From Cristatella mucedo (Eukaryota > Bryozoa > Phylactolaemata > Cristatellidae): a stretch of DNA of 64,000 bases. Of the stretch, positions 1 through 12,806 are shown piece by piece. The notes beneath the pieces were generated by a model. It did no database searches. It worked only from the letters and a program-made list of their open reading frames with translations, and was not told where the DNA came from. The stretch lies in contig WPIO01000010.1 of assembly GCA_009760855.2 (NCBI GenBank), forward strand, positions 6,155,001 to 6,219,000, written 5' to 3'. Position 1 is the stretch's first letter. Each line of letters opens with the position of its first letter. Made by a program: the position numbers and the translations under genes.

Positions 1-3000
1 AAAATATTCTGCTAATGTGCTCCTACTTCTTCCATTCTCCTGGCTCAGCATTTTTCGGCAGATGCACACGGAAAGCTGTTTAAGCTTTGAGTTTGCTACA
101 GAAAACTCATCTGAGTAACAACCATATAGTCCTTGTGGCTCTGTGGAGTTACAGAGATACATTACATTACAGATGCAAATACGTGAGCACACGTATGCTT
201 GCACGGCATAACGGTTGTAAGGCTGCTTCGTCTGCACTGCCAAGGAATGCACATATCCATTGTCGAATTGCCGAACCACTGAGCTGACAGTTTAGAACAA
301 ATCAGTGCAGCCGCAGTCAGCTGATCTTGGTTACACGGGTCGACGACATGTGATCAGTCGATCAGAGAACAAGAACAGCACTTAACCAACATCAACTGGC
401 AAACCTGAAGAGTGAGCAGACTAGTAAGCTGTTTGTTCTGCAAGCTGGACCAGCAGAGAATAGCTACAGGGACCGTGGGTCCCAGAACAGTGGCCAAAGC
501 CTTGACCACAATCTATGCTAGAAGCCGGAGCAACAGCCATGGCCACATCAATACATTGATTTCCTTAATCAAGCTTACAGCTCGGTCGCAACAGAAGACT
601 GCAGGCATATCACTACCCGGTGGGTAAACAGCAGTATTTGGGTACAGCTTTTTATAGAAGTTGCCTGTAGAATTCATTCTGTGTTAGCCATTATGGGAAC
701 GTGCCAGGTGCAAAACCAGACTGTAGCTGCAAACCGACCTGGAACTAGATATTCTACCTACACGGGTATACATGAGGTTGTTTAGAGGCCAGCCGGGTAC
801 CACCAGTCACTACTACCAGCAAGCAGGGCCTACGAGGCAGGACAGCAATACAGGCACCATTAAAGGCAGGCTCTGGCAAGGTCTGCGACTGCAGCTATGG
901 AAGACGCTCATAGCTCCACAGTGCCACCCTGGCAGGAAACTGTCCAAGGAATTTTTTTTAGTCGGATAACTCACTGCTTTTCCAGGGCATCTGGCAGCAC
1001 TTGCTACCGAATTAACCACATTGGCAAGATCTAATCAGCCCCCACAGCAAGAAGCTCAGCACCAGGGCTGGAAACTCGATGTCTGGAGCCCGGTCATAAC
1101 CACAACAGCACATGTGCCGACAGATCACGATCAGGCACCTGCTCCTGCGAATGGGCCCAACAGCCGGTTCGGGCTAGAATACTTTATGTGTAAGCTCAAC
1201 TGTCGAAGGTAACTGCAGATCAACAGAATCGAGCAATTTTTATTGACATTTTGGCTGAGTGAGTCGGTGAGACTGGCAGTACTGAGAGGTAGCTACAGCA
1301 CATCTCACCTAGCCTTCTAGCATAGTTCCTATCCCCCCCAATAAGGGAGCCAGAGGTCAGGTGCTCGTGAACTGCTTGCTGCCTGCAAGCCGAATCGAAG
1401 AGCCGACACCGACAGCAGCTGACTTCCGTAGGGACACGACATGGCACCACCCAAGAACGAAGCAGCTTTACATAGAAGCAAAGCAGAAGCCAGCTTATGT
1501 ACGAGGACTCGGAAAGGTGGGTGAGGTACCCCGTTTTGCAGAGGCACCACCATACACTGACAGACGTCAGCATCGATCATGCCGGCAGTGCGCCGATTGT
1601 GATCGGCATGACTAACTTGTAAGACGAATGCCGAGTGACCCCGACAATGTACTGAATGCAAGATCACCAGCTCGGTCCAAGTGACACCATCAGGGGCTAG
1701 GCAGTGTCCAACAAACCGAAACGTGTCGTGCAGATATTGCAGCACTGCTGCTGAGGCAGACTACCGTGCCTATTAGTAACCTTAAGCCATAAGGTATTGC
1801 TCCTCAATGACCTATTTAGTGCCCGGGATAAGTGATCCATCGGCCAGGCTGAGCAGCGACTACAAGATCTGGAAAGGCAGATGCGATCCAGAGAGGCAAG
1901 GGGGAAAGTGGCAGCTCACGGTATGAAATCACCACTACTAACCTAGATTGCTTGCGGTGCAGCAGCGCTCTTCTCAGTCCAACGTCAAGTTACAACGAAG
2001 CGGCACTCCCAAGAACGGCAGCAGCTTTTACAGCATTCGGACCAGAGTTAGGCCGTCGAAGCTTGCCTTTCGAGTTCAGCAGCAGAATATAAATAAGAGT
2101 AAGTGCAAACCAAAGCCCCCTTTTAACAAGAATTAGACATCGCATGTTTGGGGGGCATTACCCACAAATATACTGAAGTGGAAGCTGAGTATTGCAGAAA
2201 AATATAGCCGGTCGTGCTTCTGACGCCACTAGTTGTTTATGACGAATTAGGTGCAGCCGTGCTCAGTATTTTAGATCTAAGGCACCACTTGCAATGTCCT
2301 TGCCTCCTCTTTCCATCGAGCCAGTAGAACAACTGTGGTACCTGGCGGCCAACGAACGAGAATAAATTCAAGAGGATTTATTTCTAAGCAGATTCGAGGG
2401 GACCAGGCCCCGGCATAGACACCTAGCTACCACAGGTACTATCGGCAGGTGCCTAATGGTTCGACCAATGATCTATGGGTTCAACATATTCGACGACTGC
2501 TGTATTGTAGGGGCCAGCCAACAAATGACTGAAGTGGTTACCTATAGTAGTTCCCTTACAGCCCACTTCCTCGGAACAGATCAGGGGAGGGAGTGTTGTC
2601 GGAACACAAGAGGCAGCAAGCTCTTGTCCAGCCCTCCCAACCTGTTCGGAGATGCACGGCAGCCATTGCTTGCCGACAACCCGGGTACGAACAAAGACAG
2701 ACAAGCAGAAACGATATGCAATATAAAAAACATACCGCAAACTCTAAAGAACAGCATAAAGTGTCATGACGACAACTGTCCCTAAAGCTTGCAGCCAAAT
2801 CAACCATCGTGCTTGAATTCGCTTCCTCTCTCGGCAAAGAAAATAATTCACCTAGACGGCCCCAGCAGGTTTTTCAGGGCCGAAGTGCACACTCTTGAGT
2901 CGCAATAACGAATAACTGCTTCGTGCTGCAACGGCAGCAGTGGTGCAGAGGCATCCTGTGCGCTGCACAGCTCAACAGAACTTCAAAGCTCCGAAAAAAG

Positions 3001-3384
3001 AATATCGAGTCGTGGCATAACAATCTTTGGACAAGGCATTTACGTTAACGGTTTGCTGAGACTCACATCAAAACCGCATGTAAATAGAATATCCGCAGGA
3101 AGACGTGCTGACTGCTGCTTTACTTTCTGGCTACAGCTTGCAGTTAGGGCTTGCTACTGTCTGTTGCCATGCATGGCAAATATGCTATTCACGATGCTGC
3201 TGCCCTGGTGATGGGTCGAGTCAGGACCTCTCGCAGGACAAAACTGAAAAAATGCAAAGAACTACGCACGACCAAGAGATCAAAGCACCTGTACTCACAC
3301 ACAACTAATATATGCTTATAAATCATCCAATTAAAAGTTAAAACTGCGCGGTTTCGCTCGCATAGACACATTCACACGCATAGA

Positions 3385-3386
<2 letters not shown>
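1..3386. other. No recognised gene
   Basis: Both strands were read. Only short open frames occur, none resembling a protein family I know and none with a convincing pair of splice sites. The sequence looks like unique or strongly decayed non-coding DNA. A small exon could be hidden here. Confidence 0.5.

Positions 3387-3450
<64 letters not shown>
3387..3450. repeat. (CT)n microsatellite
   Basis: Nearly pure CT dinucleotide repeat of about 64 bases. The open frame on the minus strand that runs through it is an artefact of the repeat. Confidence 0.97.
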
Positions 3451-3451
<1 letters not shown>

Positions 3452-4729
3452 CGGGTTTACAAGCCAACCTCGCGCATGAGCACACACTCAGGAGTGTGAG
3501 TACCAACCGGAGTTGGAGGCCAAAAGTAGATGGTGCAGACTTCAGCTGCGCATCTACAGTGACCAAAACTGAGACCAAATTGCCAGTTACCCACCGATGG
3601 CAGAAAATTACGAATGCAAAAATGTGGAAGCCCAAGGGCAACCACCGAGACCAGTGCTCACTGACTCAGGCTAAGCTCCCAGCAGACCTCCGGTAGCAGC
3701 CACGATGCCCAATATCCTGAATGGTGCAACAAAGATGGCTGGAATGTGAGCCTCAGGCAACTTGCAATGGCCCTGCCCAGCCACCTCAGAGCTGCAGCTG
3801 TCTACGTGAGCCTGCGAGACACGCAGCTCCCCGTGCTGCTGTTAGTGGTGAAACCGAAGCAGCAAGGGGATTCTCTGCTACTTACGGTCACGGCACGCCC
3901 TTGCGCCGTAAGATGTTATCCGGAAAAAACGGAAAGGCTCAGGATGGTAGGGGAGTAGTAAGCATTCGAGACATAAATGAGTTCTGGTGCATGCACTCAC
4001 GGAGCCAAACTGGATTCGTACTTGCTGCTGGTATTTTCCTCAAAATCGAGCCAGCACTGAGAGCTGCATCTCTGCACGAAAGTATGTAAAGAGGCTAACC
4101 TAATGGACTCTAGCTTCACTTAAAACGACCTGAAGGCCTATTCACGGTTGCCACCCAACCGGCTCCTTGAGTCATCCAAAGATTGGCTGCTTTTGGCAAG
4201 ACCAAGGTTTGGACTCCTCCTTGGATTAGTCCTGGCTAGGTTCATGATGTACATCCATGGTGGCCACCCATCTTTAATTTCATCGACGATATCCGAACTT
4301 GAGTTCGATATCGCTGAACGTTTGCGGTGATCAAATACATTCGAATTGCTCAGGCTATAACACTAGAAGTGGTTTGTACTCAGATGGGGGAATCTCTGCC
4401 ATTTCTCAGGAAAATTCGTTGGAATTGCACTTATGATGTCACATGTTTTCAGGGGAAAAGCTTGTGCCTATACTTGCACCTCCCTATCTACTCAAACAAA
4501 AAAACATGGAAGGTGCAGATATGATAAAACTAGCGATGAGAACAGACATTAACTTTGCCACGTGTAGCCAATCTTCAGCTGTGTTTACCCTATCGACTTT
4601 CCTCCTTACTACTGCCACCGATTGACTGTCCTAGTCAAGGATGTTTACACTGCAGGGAACATTGGTGGCCAAATTAGTCCAGCCCACAAATTTCTCACTC
4701 CAATGCTGGATAAGAAGGGAAGATTCTCC
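3451..4729. other. No recognised gene
   Basis: A 122-codon open frame starts at 3721 on the plus strand, but it shows no recognisable domain and no gene-like context. Nothing else could be identified. Confidence 0.45.
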
Positions 4730-4772
4730 CTGTATTAAAGGGTCGAGGCATTAGGAAGGTTGAGAACCACTG
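4730..4772 (+). mobile_element. SPIN-type hAT element, 3' end relic
   Basis: These 43 bases match the terminal part of the complete element at 8380-8566, from the ctgtattaaagggtc segment to the inverted terminal repeat ending aggttgagaaccactg. The 5' part of the element is not present upstream, so this copy is truncated or decayed. It shows that the family has more than one copy in this genome. Confidence 0.8.
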
Positions 4773-4896
4773 CACTAGGCCAACACCTGCAGACATTGGG
4801 TTTACAGCTGAAGTCATCATTGTATATGGGATGAGGAAGATCTACAGGAAGATATGCATTCAAGAAAGGTGTCAGGCAAGTGTAAGAAAATGCATC

Positions 4897-5030
4897 TATA
4901 ATTCATTTGTATAACACCCTAAAAAAAAACTTAATCTCTATCCAAGAGCTTCGAAAATGCCCAATGGCTCGAGCCCATGACCTCGGTCGTCAAAAGCAAG
5001 CGCCATACCCATCCTCCAAACAAGGGCTGT
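4897..5030 (-). mobile_element. tRNA-derived SINE (family B), antisense
   Basis: On the minus strand this reads as a tRNA-like head with a B-box-like segment (catgggctcgagcc), then a linker, then the tail gagattaag followed by a gtgttatacaaatgaatt-type end. The same order is seen at 10385-10545 and 34059-34190. The A-box part is weak. Confidence 0.65.
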
Positions 5031-8000
5031 TAGTTGTGGGGTGCATTGTATGTACATACGCGGCTTCCTTGTGTGAGTGAGTGAAGCCATGGCTACAATG
5101 CATTAAGCTCCCATAAACAAGGAATTGCCTTGCAAGCCTCGATAAAAATCTTGCAAGCCAACTTCTGCCATTTTGGTAGAGGGGTGGGGTGGGGTGTATG
5201 TGGTATCCCCCCCCCCCGGTTTTGTTTGGTAGGCTGGACCAACGATGAGGCCTTAAGTAGAAGCTTCTACTATATGACAGCCGATTTGGCTTCACCCCAA
5301 GATCCAGTGCAGTAAGTAGCCAAACAAAGGTGATATAAGAGCCAAGTCGAGTTAGGAGGAAAGTCGATAGTGTAAACGAAGCTTTAGGACAGCTGATGAC
5401 GGATGATGGATCAGGCAGCACTAGCTCCTACAGGTCGGTTCAGAATGAGGGCCAGGATCCATTAGCACACTCCCCTCGTCCCTCCACCTAGGCAGAAGCC
5501 CAGTCACACACATAGAGCTGGCACAGCTGTTCCATGCCATCGGTTGACCTACCCGGCTGCCCCACCACAGCCAATCAGAGCTGAACAAAGGACGGCTGTC
5601 CACTTAATGATCTTACAAAGCTGAAACAGCCATTTTTAGCCGAGCTGGCAGGTAGCTGACAGCTTCTTAAGCACAGCTGACCAGATCGACACTGACCTGG
5701 ATGAGTTTCACTGCTCAGCAGGATGCAGAGAGCAGCAACGGCCAGCAGAATTCTAGCACACATGCCAGGTACAGCTGAGCCCTACAGCCACTGGCCACCA
5801 GGCAGACACGACAGACAAATGCCACGAACGAGCAGCTCACTGGTTAGCAGTACGCGATAAGCTATCGTCCTCTCTCTGCTGCAGCGGAGCTTAGCAAATG
5901 TGATCGGGCATACACTTCTACACAGCAGGAGGAGACACAAGAAAGGCACTGCAGCACAACGGTCACGGTCCAAATGTGGCCATGACCCAATCGAGTTAGA
6001 TAAGATGGCACCTGCCGGTCGAGTTTCTGAGAACCCCAAGCTACATAATTGGTTTAGGTGTTACGGTTTGCAGAAATCTCATTTGTTACTCAGCTGTTAT
6101 TACAAGAGTGAACGTGACATCCGAGAGTCCGACACGGGCTGCTAGCAGAGGTGCAAAGCAGGGCACCACGAGGGACTTTGAGAAACCTGGATCCCCCCAA
6201 CACTCTTCCCGACAGATGCACTATGACCTGCATGCTTACAGCACCGATAACAGCAATAGAATATGGCACATGGAGTAAAATTTACGTCAGTGTGCACTCC
6301 AACCATCATATCTGAAGTCTACACTGCCCTGATGGGCCACCTTTCAGTAACCGAACACCCCCCACAAGGACAACCAATCAGTTCCATGGCTGAAACAGCT
6401 TCAATTTCCTGACAGACATGTCTACTGGTTGCCCAGTCCACAGCACTTTCTGCTGCCTCTTCGGTGCTGGTGGCGGTTGTGGTGGCGTGGTGCGTGCCTG
6501 ATCTGGTCACTTCGGCAGCCAACTCAACTCATCATAGACTGAGCAACTTGTGCAAATCAAGTCAATGCTGTAAACCGCATGACCAGCACACACAATACTG
6601 GGTTTAAAGTGACTTACCTGGATCGGTCGTCGGCAAAAAACCAGTCGGATAGCATCTCGAAACATATGTACGTGTGCAATTGCTGCAAGATTGCATCCAC
6701 TATGCTCGGTGATACGGCAAGCCGTATTTATAACATTAACAATTCTAAAGCATTTACCTTGGGCCCTCGAAGAGCTAAAGCTCTTTCTAGGCACTTGAAA
6801 TATGCTGGAGAGGAAGCATTCGGATTGGCTAGTGATAACATTCGTTATCTCATCATGCATAACTACATAAGGGCAATTCACATGGATGGAGCAAATGTCA
6901 CAACGACTGGGGAGGTAGTCGAGTGAAAACGAGTGAAAGACCTGTGACAACGAATGATGCCTGAGCATGGTTCTATGTCTTGGCCAAGACTGAGGCCTGG
7001 AAGCCAGGAGCAAACGGCCGATCGTAAGCCACACCTTTCTCATTGCTTTGCAAGGAATGGCTGACGATGCAGGCAAAATCTCACAAATGCATTATAGGGT
7101 CTTAGTTATGGCAAACATCAAGCACTACCAACAGGAACTAGATTTTGAGGCATATCATAAAGGCTGTCGAGGAGAGGTTGAAATTTACCAATAAGCCATC
7201 GACGAAGAGCCTGGCCCCAGAGCAATGCTTGAGCTCCCAGTCCTTGCTGTGGCGTCTGGTAGTAAAGGCAGTGCCAAAACTGGACTTCTTGTTGCTTATA
7301 TTAGAACGTCAACACTCAGATCGGTGGGGCTGGCAGGTTCTCCGGGAGCTAAGATGGAAGACACACTTTATCAGGCCTACTCCCTGGATGGAGCTAGTGG
7401 GATGCTAGAAGGAAGCATGGCAAAAGACAAACTGACCACGTCCTGCGGCATAAACCCGGCTTTGGTGTGAGGGGGGTCACAGCCAGCTCCTCATACCGAT
7501 GCTAACAAATCCTATGCAAAAACAATGCATGGAAAAAATACTTTCCAATCCATAGGCGTGGCAAAAATGGTTTATTACAACAAGGTAAAACCTGATGCTA
7601 AAAACGGTCTACGACACAACCTGCCAGAAATACATCATGGGCTGTACATCAGAGATCAGGGGGCAGCAGCCAGCTCCTTCACTGCTTTACGGGGTCGAGA
7701 TCATTAAATGCTGGTTTTTGGTCTGCTTACTACGAACACGGGTGCTTGAGAATAACAGCTGGCTAATCTGGAACACTTGAAAAAAAAGGATGCTGCTTGT
7801 TGGCATTTAGGGAAATGGTAATGGTCCGTATGGCCCACTTTGGAACTCACTTGCATATTACTCAACAGTCCTTCTGAGTCAGCCAAGCTGCTAACTTCTT
7901 CTTTGCTGTTGGAGATTAAATCTCTTTGCCACCGAAGACTGCTTAGGCTCAGAAGTGAACTTCAGAAAAATTGCTGGTAAAAAACATTTGCTCAGTCTTT

Positions 8001-8370
8001 ATGGGTTTTGGAGTTTCAAAAGAAAATAAATAATTTTGGGATCGCCATTTTCCAACATCTGCTGCTGGATGCTGAGCAATATCCGGATGCCTGCTTGGCT
8101 AAGATACTGATTACAAATTGTTTGCAGGTAGAAAGTCGGTACCAGAATTTCTTAGGGCTTCAGGCAAATTAAGTGCTAACCAGTCAGATGCAACTGGCAA
8201 ATTTGGCAAAATAAAACTGGCAAAATTGGCAAGCTACTCTGTGGGATCATATCCAGTGAGGAGCGTAAGGCTTAGCAGAGTCGCTAGCAGGCAGTTGGCA
8301 TCTATTTTTTGCTTCACCCATGGCAGGTGCCATTGCAACAGTATATACTACCATAGCAACTCACCGCTGC
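5031..8370. other. No recognised gene
   Basis: The longest open frame is 189 codons on the minus strand (6507-7076). It overlaps a 115-codon plus-strand frame and matches no family I recognise; splice sites at its ends are not convincing. No repeat family was recognised in the rest. Confidence 0.4.
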
Positions 8371-8574
8371 TCTTAGAAACAGCAGTTCTCAACCTGTGGG
8401 TCGCGAACCCTTTGAGGGTCGAGCGACCCTTTCACAGAGGTCGCCTAAGACCACCGGAAAACAAACATTTCCACATTTTGCACACAATAATTTTATGATT
8501 GGGGGTCACCACAACATGAGGAACTGTATTAAAGGGTCTCGGCATTAGGAAGGTTGAGAGCCACTGTCTTAGAA
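8371..8574. repeat. 8-bp target-site duplication around the hAT element
   Basis: The octamer tcttagaa occurs at 8371-8378 and again at 8567-8574, directly beside the right terminus and one base from the left terminus. Length and pattern (T at position 2, A at position 7) fit hAT insertions, whose preferred target is close to nTCTAGAn. Confidence 0.85.
8380..8566 (+). mobile_element. SPIN-type hAT MITE, full length
   Basis: A 187-bp non-autonomous element. The left end cagcagttctcaacct and the right end aggttgagagccactg form imperfect 16-bp inverted repeats. Inside, the segments tgggtcgcgaaccctttga, tttcacagaggtcgcctaag and gggggtcaccacaacatgag match my memory of the SPIN (Space Invaders) consensus, a hAT transposon family spread horizontally among tetrapods, an insect and a snail. 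There is no transposase, so movement would have needed an autonomous hAT copy elsewhere. Identification is from memory of the consensus, supported by the flanking 8-bp duplication. Confidence 0.88.
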
Positions 8575-8672
8575 GCTGCTGCCTGTTGACCTGCCGAAGC
8601 AGTTGTCTCTGAATTGATTCGGTCAAGCTGTCAGTATCCACCTTCACCTCCCTGTAGCTTGTTCTATCTCTT

Positions 8673-8673
<1 letters not shown>

Positions 8674-8749
<76 letters not shown>

Positions 8750-8894
8750 TGCTCTCTCTCTCTCCCCTCCCTCTTCTCTCTCCCTCCCTCCCTCCCTCCT
8801 CTCTCTCCTTATCCTCTCTCGCCCTCCTCCTCCTCCTCTCTCGCCCTCCTCCTCCTCCTCTCCCTCCCTCCTCTTTCTCTCTCCTTATCCTCTC

Positions 8895-8940
<46 letters not shown>

Positions 8941-9045
8941 CCCTTCTCTCTCTCCCTCTCTCTCTCTCTCTCTTCCTCTCTCTCTCTCTCTCTCTTCCTC
9001 CCTTTCTCCTCTCCTCTCACACACCCTCTCTCTCCCTCTCCTCTC
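8674..9045. repeat. Long TC-rich low-complexity tract
   Basis: About 370 bases of polypyrimidine, with pure (CT)n blocks interrupted by CCT and TTCCTC units. Serine/leucine-rich and arginine/glutamate-rich open frames across it are artefacts of the repeat. Confidence 0.95.
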
Positions 9046-10384
9046 TTGCTTGGACAGCCGTGGCACGTGGTACCACATGGTGCATGAAGGGAGCTGCCTA
9101 CATACGGCGGCTGCTCATGCAAGTAAGAACCACCACCTGGGCGCATGCATGCTCAAGCATGCCTTCGAGAGCACATGCATGGCCGCAGCTACTTCTGCTG
9201 TTTCCTGCTGATACCACCTGCCACCCATTGATGTACCTCGGCTGGTTGCTACCTTCTCCTGTTGCCCGGTGTAGGCGTCCTAGCGACTCCTGCGTTGGGC
9301 TTCAATTCTGGAGAAAGCCGGCATTCAGGTGCATGAGCCAGCAAAGCACCTCTCTCAAAGCGGTGACAAACTAACGTAGGAGTAAGGCTCAGTGCATTTG
9401 CAGTAAAGAGTCAAAACAGAGCATGCCTATACGAGTCAGCCCTTCTACAACCGGCCAGCACATCCGATAATGGCTGTGTGGGAAGGGCTTTTTGTGTGGC
9501 CGGTATTGTGATCTCGCCTTCTGGCACATGAAAGACGTCAGTCATACGCAGCACATGCAAGCCATTAGCTTGCGATACCCACACTATACTAAGTTCAAAG
9601 GAATTCAATATAGCAAGAGTTCAGAGGAATGGAAATTCTGATGGACTGTCGATCCTGCCCTACCCCCTCGTGCCTGCCTGTAAGCACAGCCTTGCCAAGC
9701 AGGGCCAGCCTACTCTTGCCATTAGGAAGCTGCCCGATAGCCCCATTAAAAGTCACATGGGCAGTTGAAAGCCTCTTGCTTACTGCTGCTGCTGGCAGCA
9801 TCTATTCGAGCCAGATACGGTCGGGCTGGCATTGCAAAAACTTCGATTGGACCATCATAGACATGGAATTCTGCCACCTAGCTTTCATTCTTTCCTCTAA
9901 TGGAATGAGTCACTCAGATCATGCCAACCGGAGGTAGCAATTAGAGCATGACATATTCGGGCTAAAATATTTAAGCACTTTTACTCTAACATCACCGATA
10001 TGGTATGCAGCTCCGTCTGTACTCAGGCACAGTGTACCGATAGGATCTAACGAATAACAGCAGACCAGTGCCCTACACAGTGATCCACTAAAAATCGGCT
10101 TCACCCTGCGTTCAGAGTTCATCTGCAGATTTTGTGGCATTTTGCTCGTGCGCTCTTGATACAGTGGACTGCCAAGTTCTGTCCAACCAGTTCTGACCAG
10201 TCCCAACCATGCTTCAATTATACTTTCAAAGCTCAACTACGGCTTCATGAAGCTCATATAAGCGGCTGCATTTGAAACTGTGTTTGGAGGAGCATATCGA
10301 GCAAATTGCATGGCATTCCACAAAGACATTCTCCAGACAAGGGATTGCAAGGCACTTTGCAGTGCATGAAGTGGGGTTCAGTTA
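9046..10384. other. No recognised gene
   Basis: Short open frames only. The minus-strand frames at 9411-9608 and 9595-9801 read as plausible protein text but match no family I know and have no supporting splice sites. Confidence 0.4.
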
Positions 10385-10545
10385 CGTCAGGGTGGGCCAG
10401 TGGTCAGACTGAACTTTGCATTCCATGGTGCTTTAGCCGAGGTCAGGGCAAATGCATTCGATAACTGTGAGGTCGTGGGCTCGAGCCCCGTGGCATATGT
10501 GAAGCACCTGAATAGAGACTAAGTTCTCTTAGGGGTCTATACATA
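10385..10545 (+). mobile_element. tRNA-derived SINE (family B)
   Basis: A tRNA-like head (gtgggccagtggtcaga, A-box region) leads to gaggtcgtgggctcgagcccc (B-box). The 3' domain is gtgaagcacctgaatagaga, then ctaagttctcttagg and a short tail. The 3' domain resembles the LINE tail seen many times in this window, so the SINE probably borrows that LINE's reverse transcriptase. Confidence 0.75.
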
Positions 10546-11744
10546 TGTTGAGAAAATACATGCAGAGTACCGTTAAATTTGGCAGATACACTCTGAGTAA
10601 AGGGCACCGATCGCATGTGATCGTTTTATTTGGGCTTTGTGCAACTGATTTGCACTGGGTCGCAGTGGTTCAGTTATTCGCTGGACTCAACAGAGCAGTC
10701 CAGAGCACAATCAACAAGTGCATTACAGGATTGCACACCAGGTCAGGTCACCTGCCTTCACTTTCTTAGGCCTGCGATTCACAAGAGTACCTGGCAGGTA
10801 GATAGTCACTGCCCCACAGGCAGGCTAATAAGCAGGGTCGGATGGCCACCGAGCAGGAGGGCGAATGGAAGGATGGGTGGAGAGAGGTAAATGGGGAGGC
10901 AACCGGCAGCTGTGCAAACTCTCAGGAATGCAAACTAATCCATTAGGATTTCTTGTGACCATCAGCAAACCAGTGTCCTCTCCTGAGTAATGCAACAAAC
11001 GACGATAGCACAGCAACACCTAACCTCCTCTGTATGTGGATGGGAAGCTGGATCAAGAACGAACCACGATAGGTACGATACCGTGGACCAGACTGGAAGC
11101 AATTACGGGCACTAATTGCTTTAATTACTTACGATTGCATGGAAGACTGACAGAGCGCCTCACACACACCCCCCTTGTTGGCCGAGCCATTGGTTCTGCC
11201 GTAGCTCTGACATAGCTGCTATTAGATTGCGGTCCTGCTTAAACTCGTTTCCACCGTCATCAATCGCATGAACGACGAGGCAAAGACTAGGAAAATGATA
11301 ACTAAGATTTCCATTGGTATGCAAAACCTACAGATACGGTAGAGCAATCCATGGTAAAAGCAGCCGGCTCCCTGAGAAATGAAAGGAACTTCAGGTGCTT
11401 CAGCACCCGAGGGAGGCATCGTGTGGCCAAGGCCGGGTGGTGTGACTGGCACATCCACCACAAGTGTCGGCTAGTGAAACTGACTGCCACCACCAGAGCC
11501 CAGCTAAAGTGCAGCAAGCATCTTCTGAAACTTAAGAGCGCTCTGCACGACACTTGTCTGCAGCGAAGTCTGCCATCTCGTGCAAAGGGAGCCAGCCGAC
11601 ACTATGAGTGCCTTGAACACTGAGCCGGCTAGTAAGTGGCTGCCACATTTGTGGGGCATCAAATCACCTACAAACTGGTGATTGATTGATAGCCTGGACA
11701 CAGATCAGCCGACTGGTTGCCCGGACCCGGAGGAGGAGATGACT
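10546..11744. other. No recognised gene
   Basis: No coding region, RNA gene or repeat family could be identified on either strand. Confidence 0.4.
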
Positions 11745-11845
11745 GGCTAAAACTAGCAAAAGTGCCTAGAAAGAGATTGAGTTCTCTGAGGGTGCTATAT
11801 CAAATGTATTATTATTATTATTATTATTATTATAACTATAATTAT
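11745..11845 (+). mobile_element. LINE/SINE 3' tail fragment with (ATT)n
   Basis: Contains the tail hairpin motif agtgcctagaaagagattg, then gttctctgagggtgctatat, followed by (ATT)n from 11806. This tail matches the 3' end of the LINE at 40696-41643, so this is a severely 5'-truncated copy. Confidence 0.75.
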
Positions 11846-12727
11846 AAAACACTGGTAACTGAGCAAGCACTCAAGACATTTCGGTGTCCTAAACACCATT
11901 AGCAAGCAATGGGCCGGTGTGTAAAAGCACTCAGTTTAGAACAAGCCACTACAAATTGCTGACGAACAATGGCCTGCTGTGAGTGAGGGTCAATCTTTCA
12001 GCTGACGCCGGTGACAAGGACAAGTGCTTTTTCCAGATGATGCAAGGCCTTCCCTTAGTCCCGAGGATGCGAACAACGAGCAACGAGCACTGCCATATTC
12101 TAGGCATACTGACAGCTACACCCTGACACACGTATGTGGTCGTACCAGTTCATTTCAACTCGAACCAGGAGAGTGAGTTGAGTCTCAACTCAACAACATA
12201 GTTTCAGACCTAGCAACAAAAAGATAAGCTTGCTATCATGCCTGCTCGCTAAAGAACACTTGCCCAGAACTCCTTTTCAATACTTGCCTTCGACTTGGTG
12301 GATCCTACACGACCACATTGTACATTGTGTCGTCGTCGGCAGACGGTTGGCAACAACGTCGAAGACGTCAGCTGCTATCCATCTGCTAAATAGCAGGGAC
12401 ACCATCCACCGAAGGCCTTCTTAACAACTTTACAGCTGACTCTAACCCTTATAAGATGGATGCTGCCGGGAAATATGTAAGAGGGGCTGAACATTTTAAG
12501 AAGCAAATCGTTGACCTTCCCATGGCCTGAGCTTTATTCGTTATTATTATACAAGCTGCAGTCACCAGAACTGACCTCCTACTGCTACAGCTACTATTAC
12601 TATCACTATTATTACTAAAAAAGTTGACAACCAAAAATGGCCACAGCAAAGCCTATCGCGTACAGTTGTTTATGATCCCGTGAGCTTGTCACTGAGTTTT
12701 CGAGGCTGCTTGAACGTGGCAGCACTG

Positions 12728-12806
12728 CGGTTAGCGTTACGTCAAGCTGGTTAGCGGTACGTCAAGCTGGTTAGCTTTATGTCAAGCTGGTTAGCTTTAC
12801 GGTTAG
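12728..12806. repeat. Short tandem repeat, about 20-bp unit
   Basis: Three near-identical units of ggttagcgttacgtcaagct type follow one another, with a partial fourth (ggttagctttac) and a decayed fifth. Substitutions between units suggest a local duplication followed by drift. Confidence 0.8.

Noticed and set aside
8614-9146. Serine/leucine-rich and Arg/Glu-rich open frames
   Set aside because: They are translations of the TC-rich tract, with no flanking gene structure.
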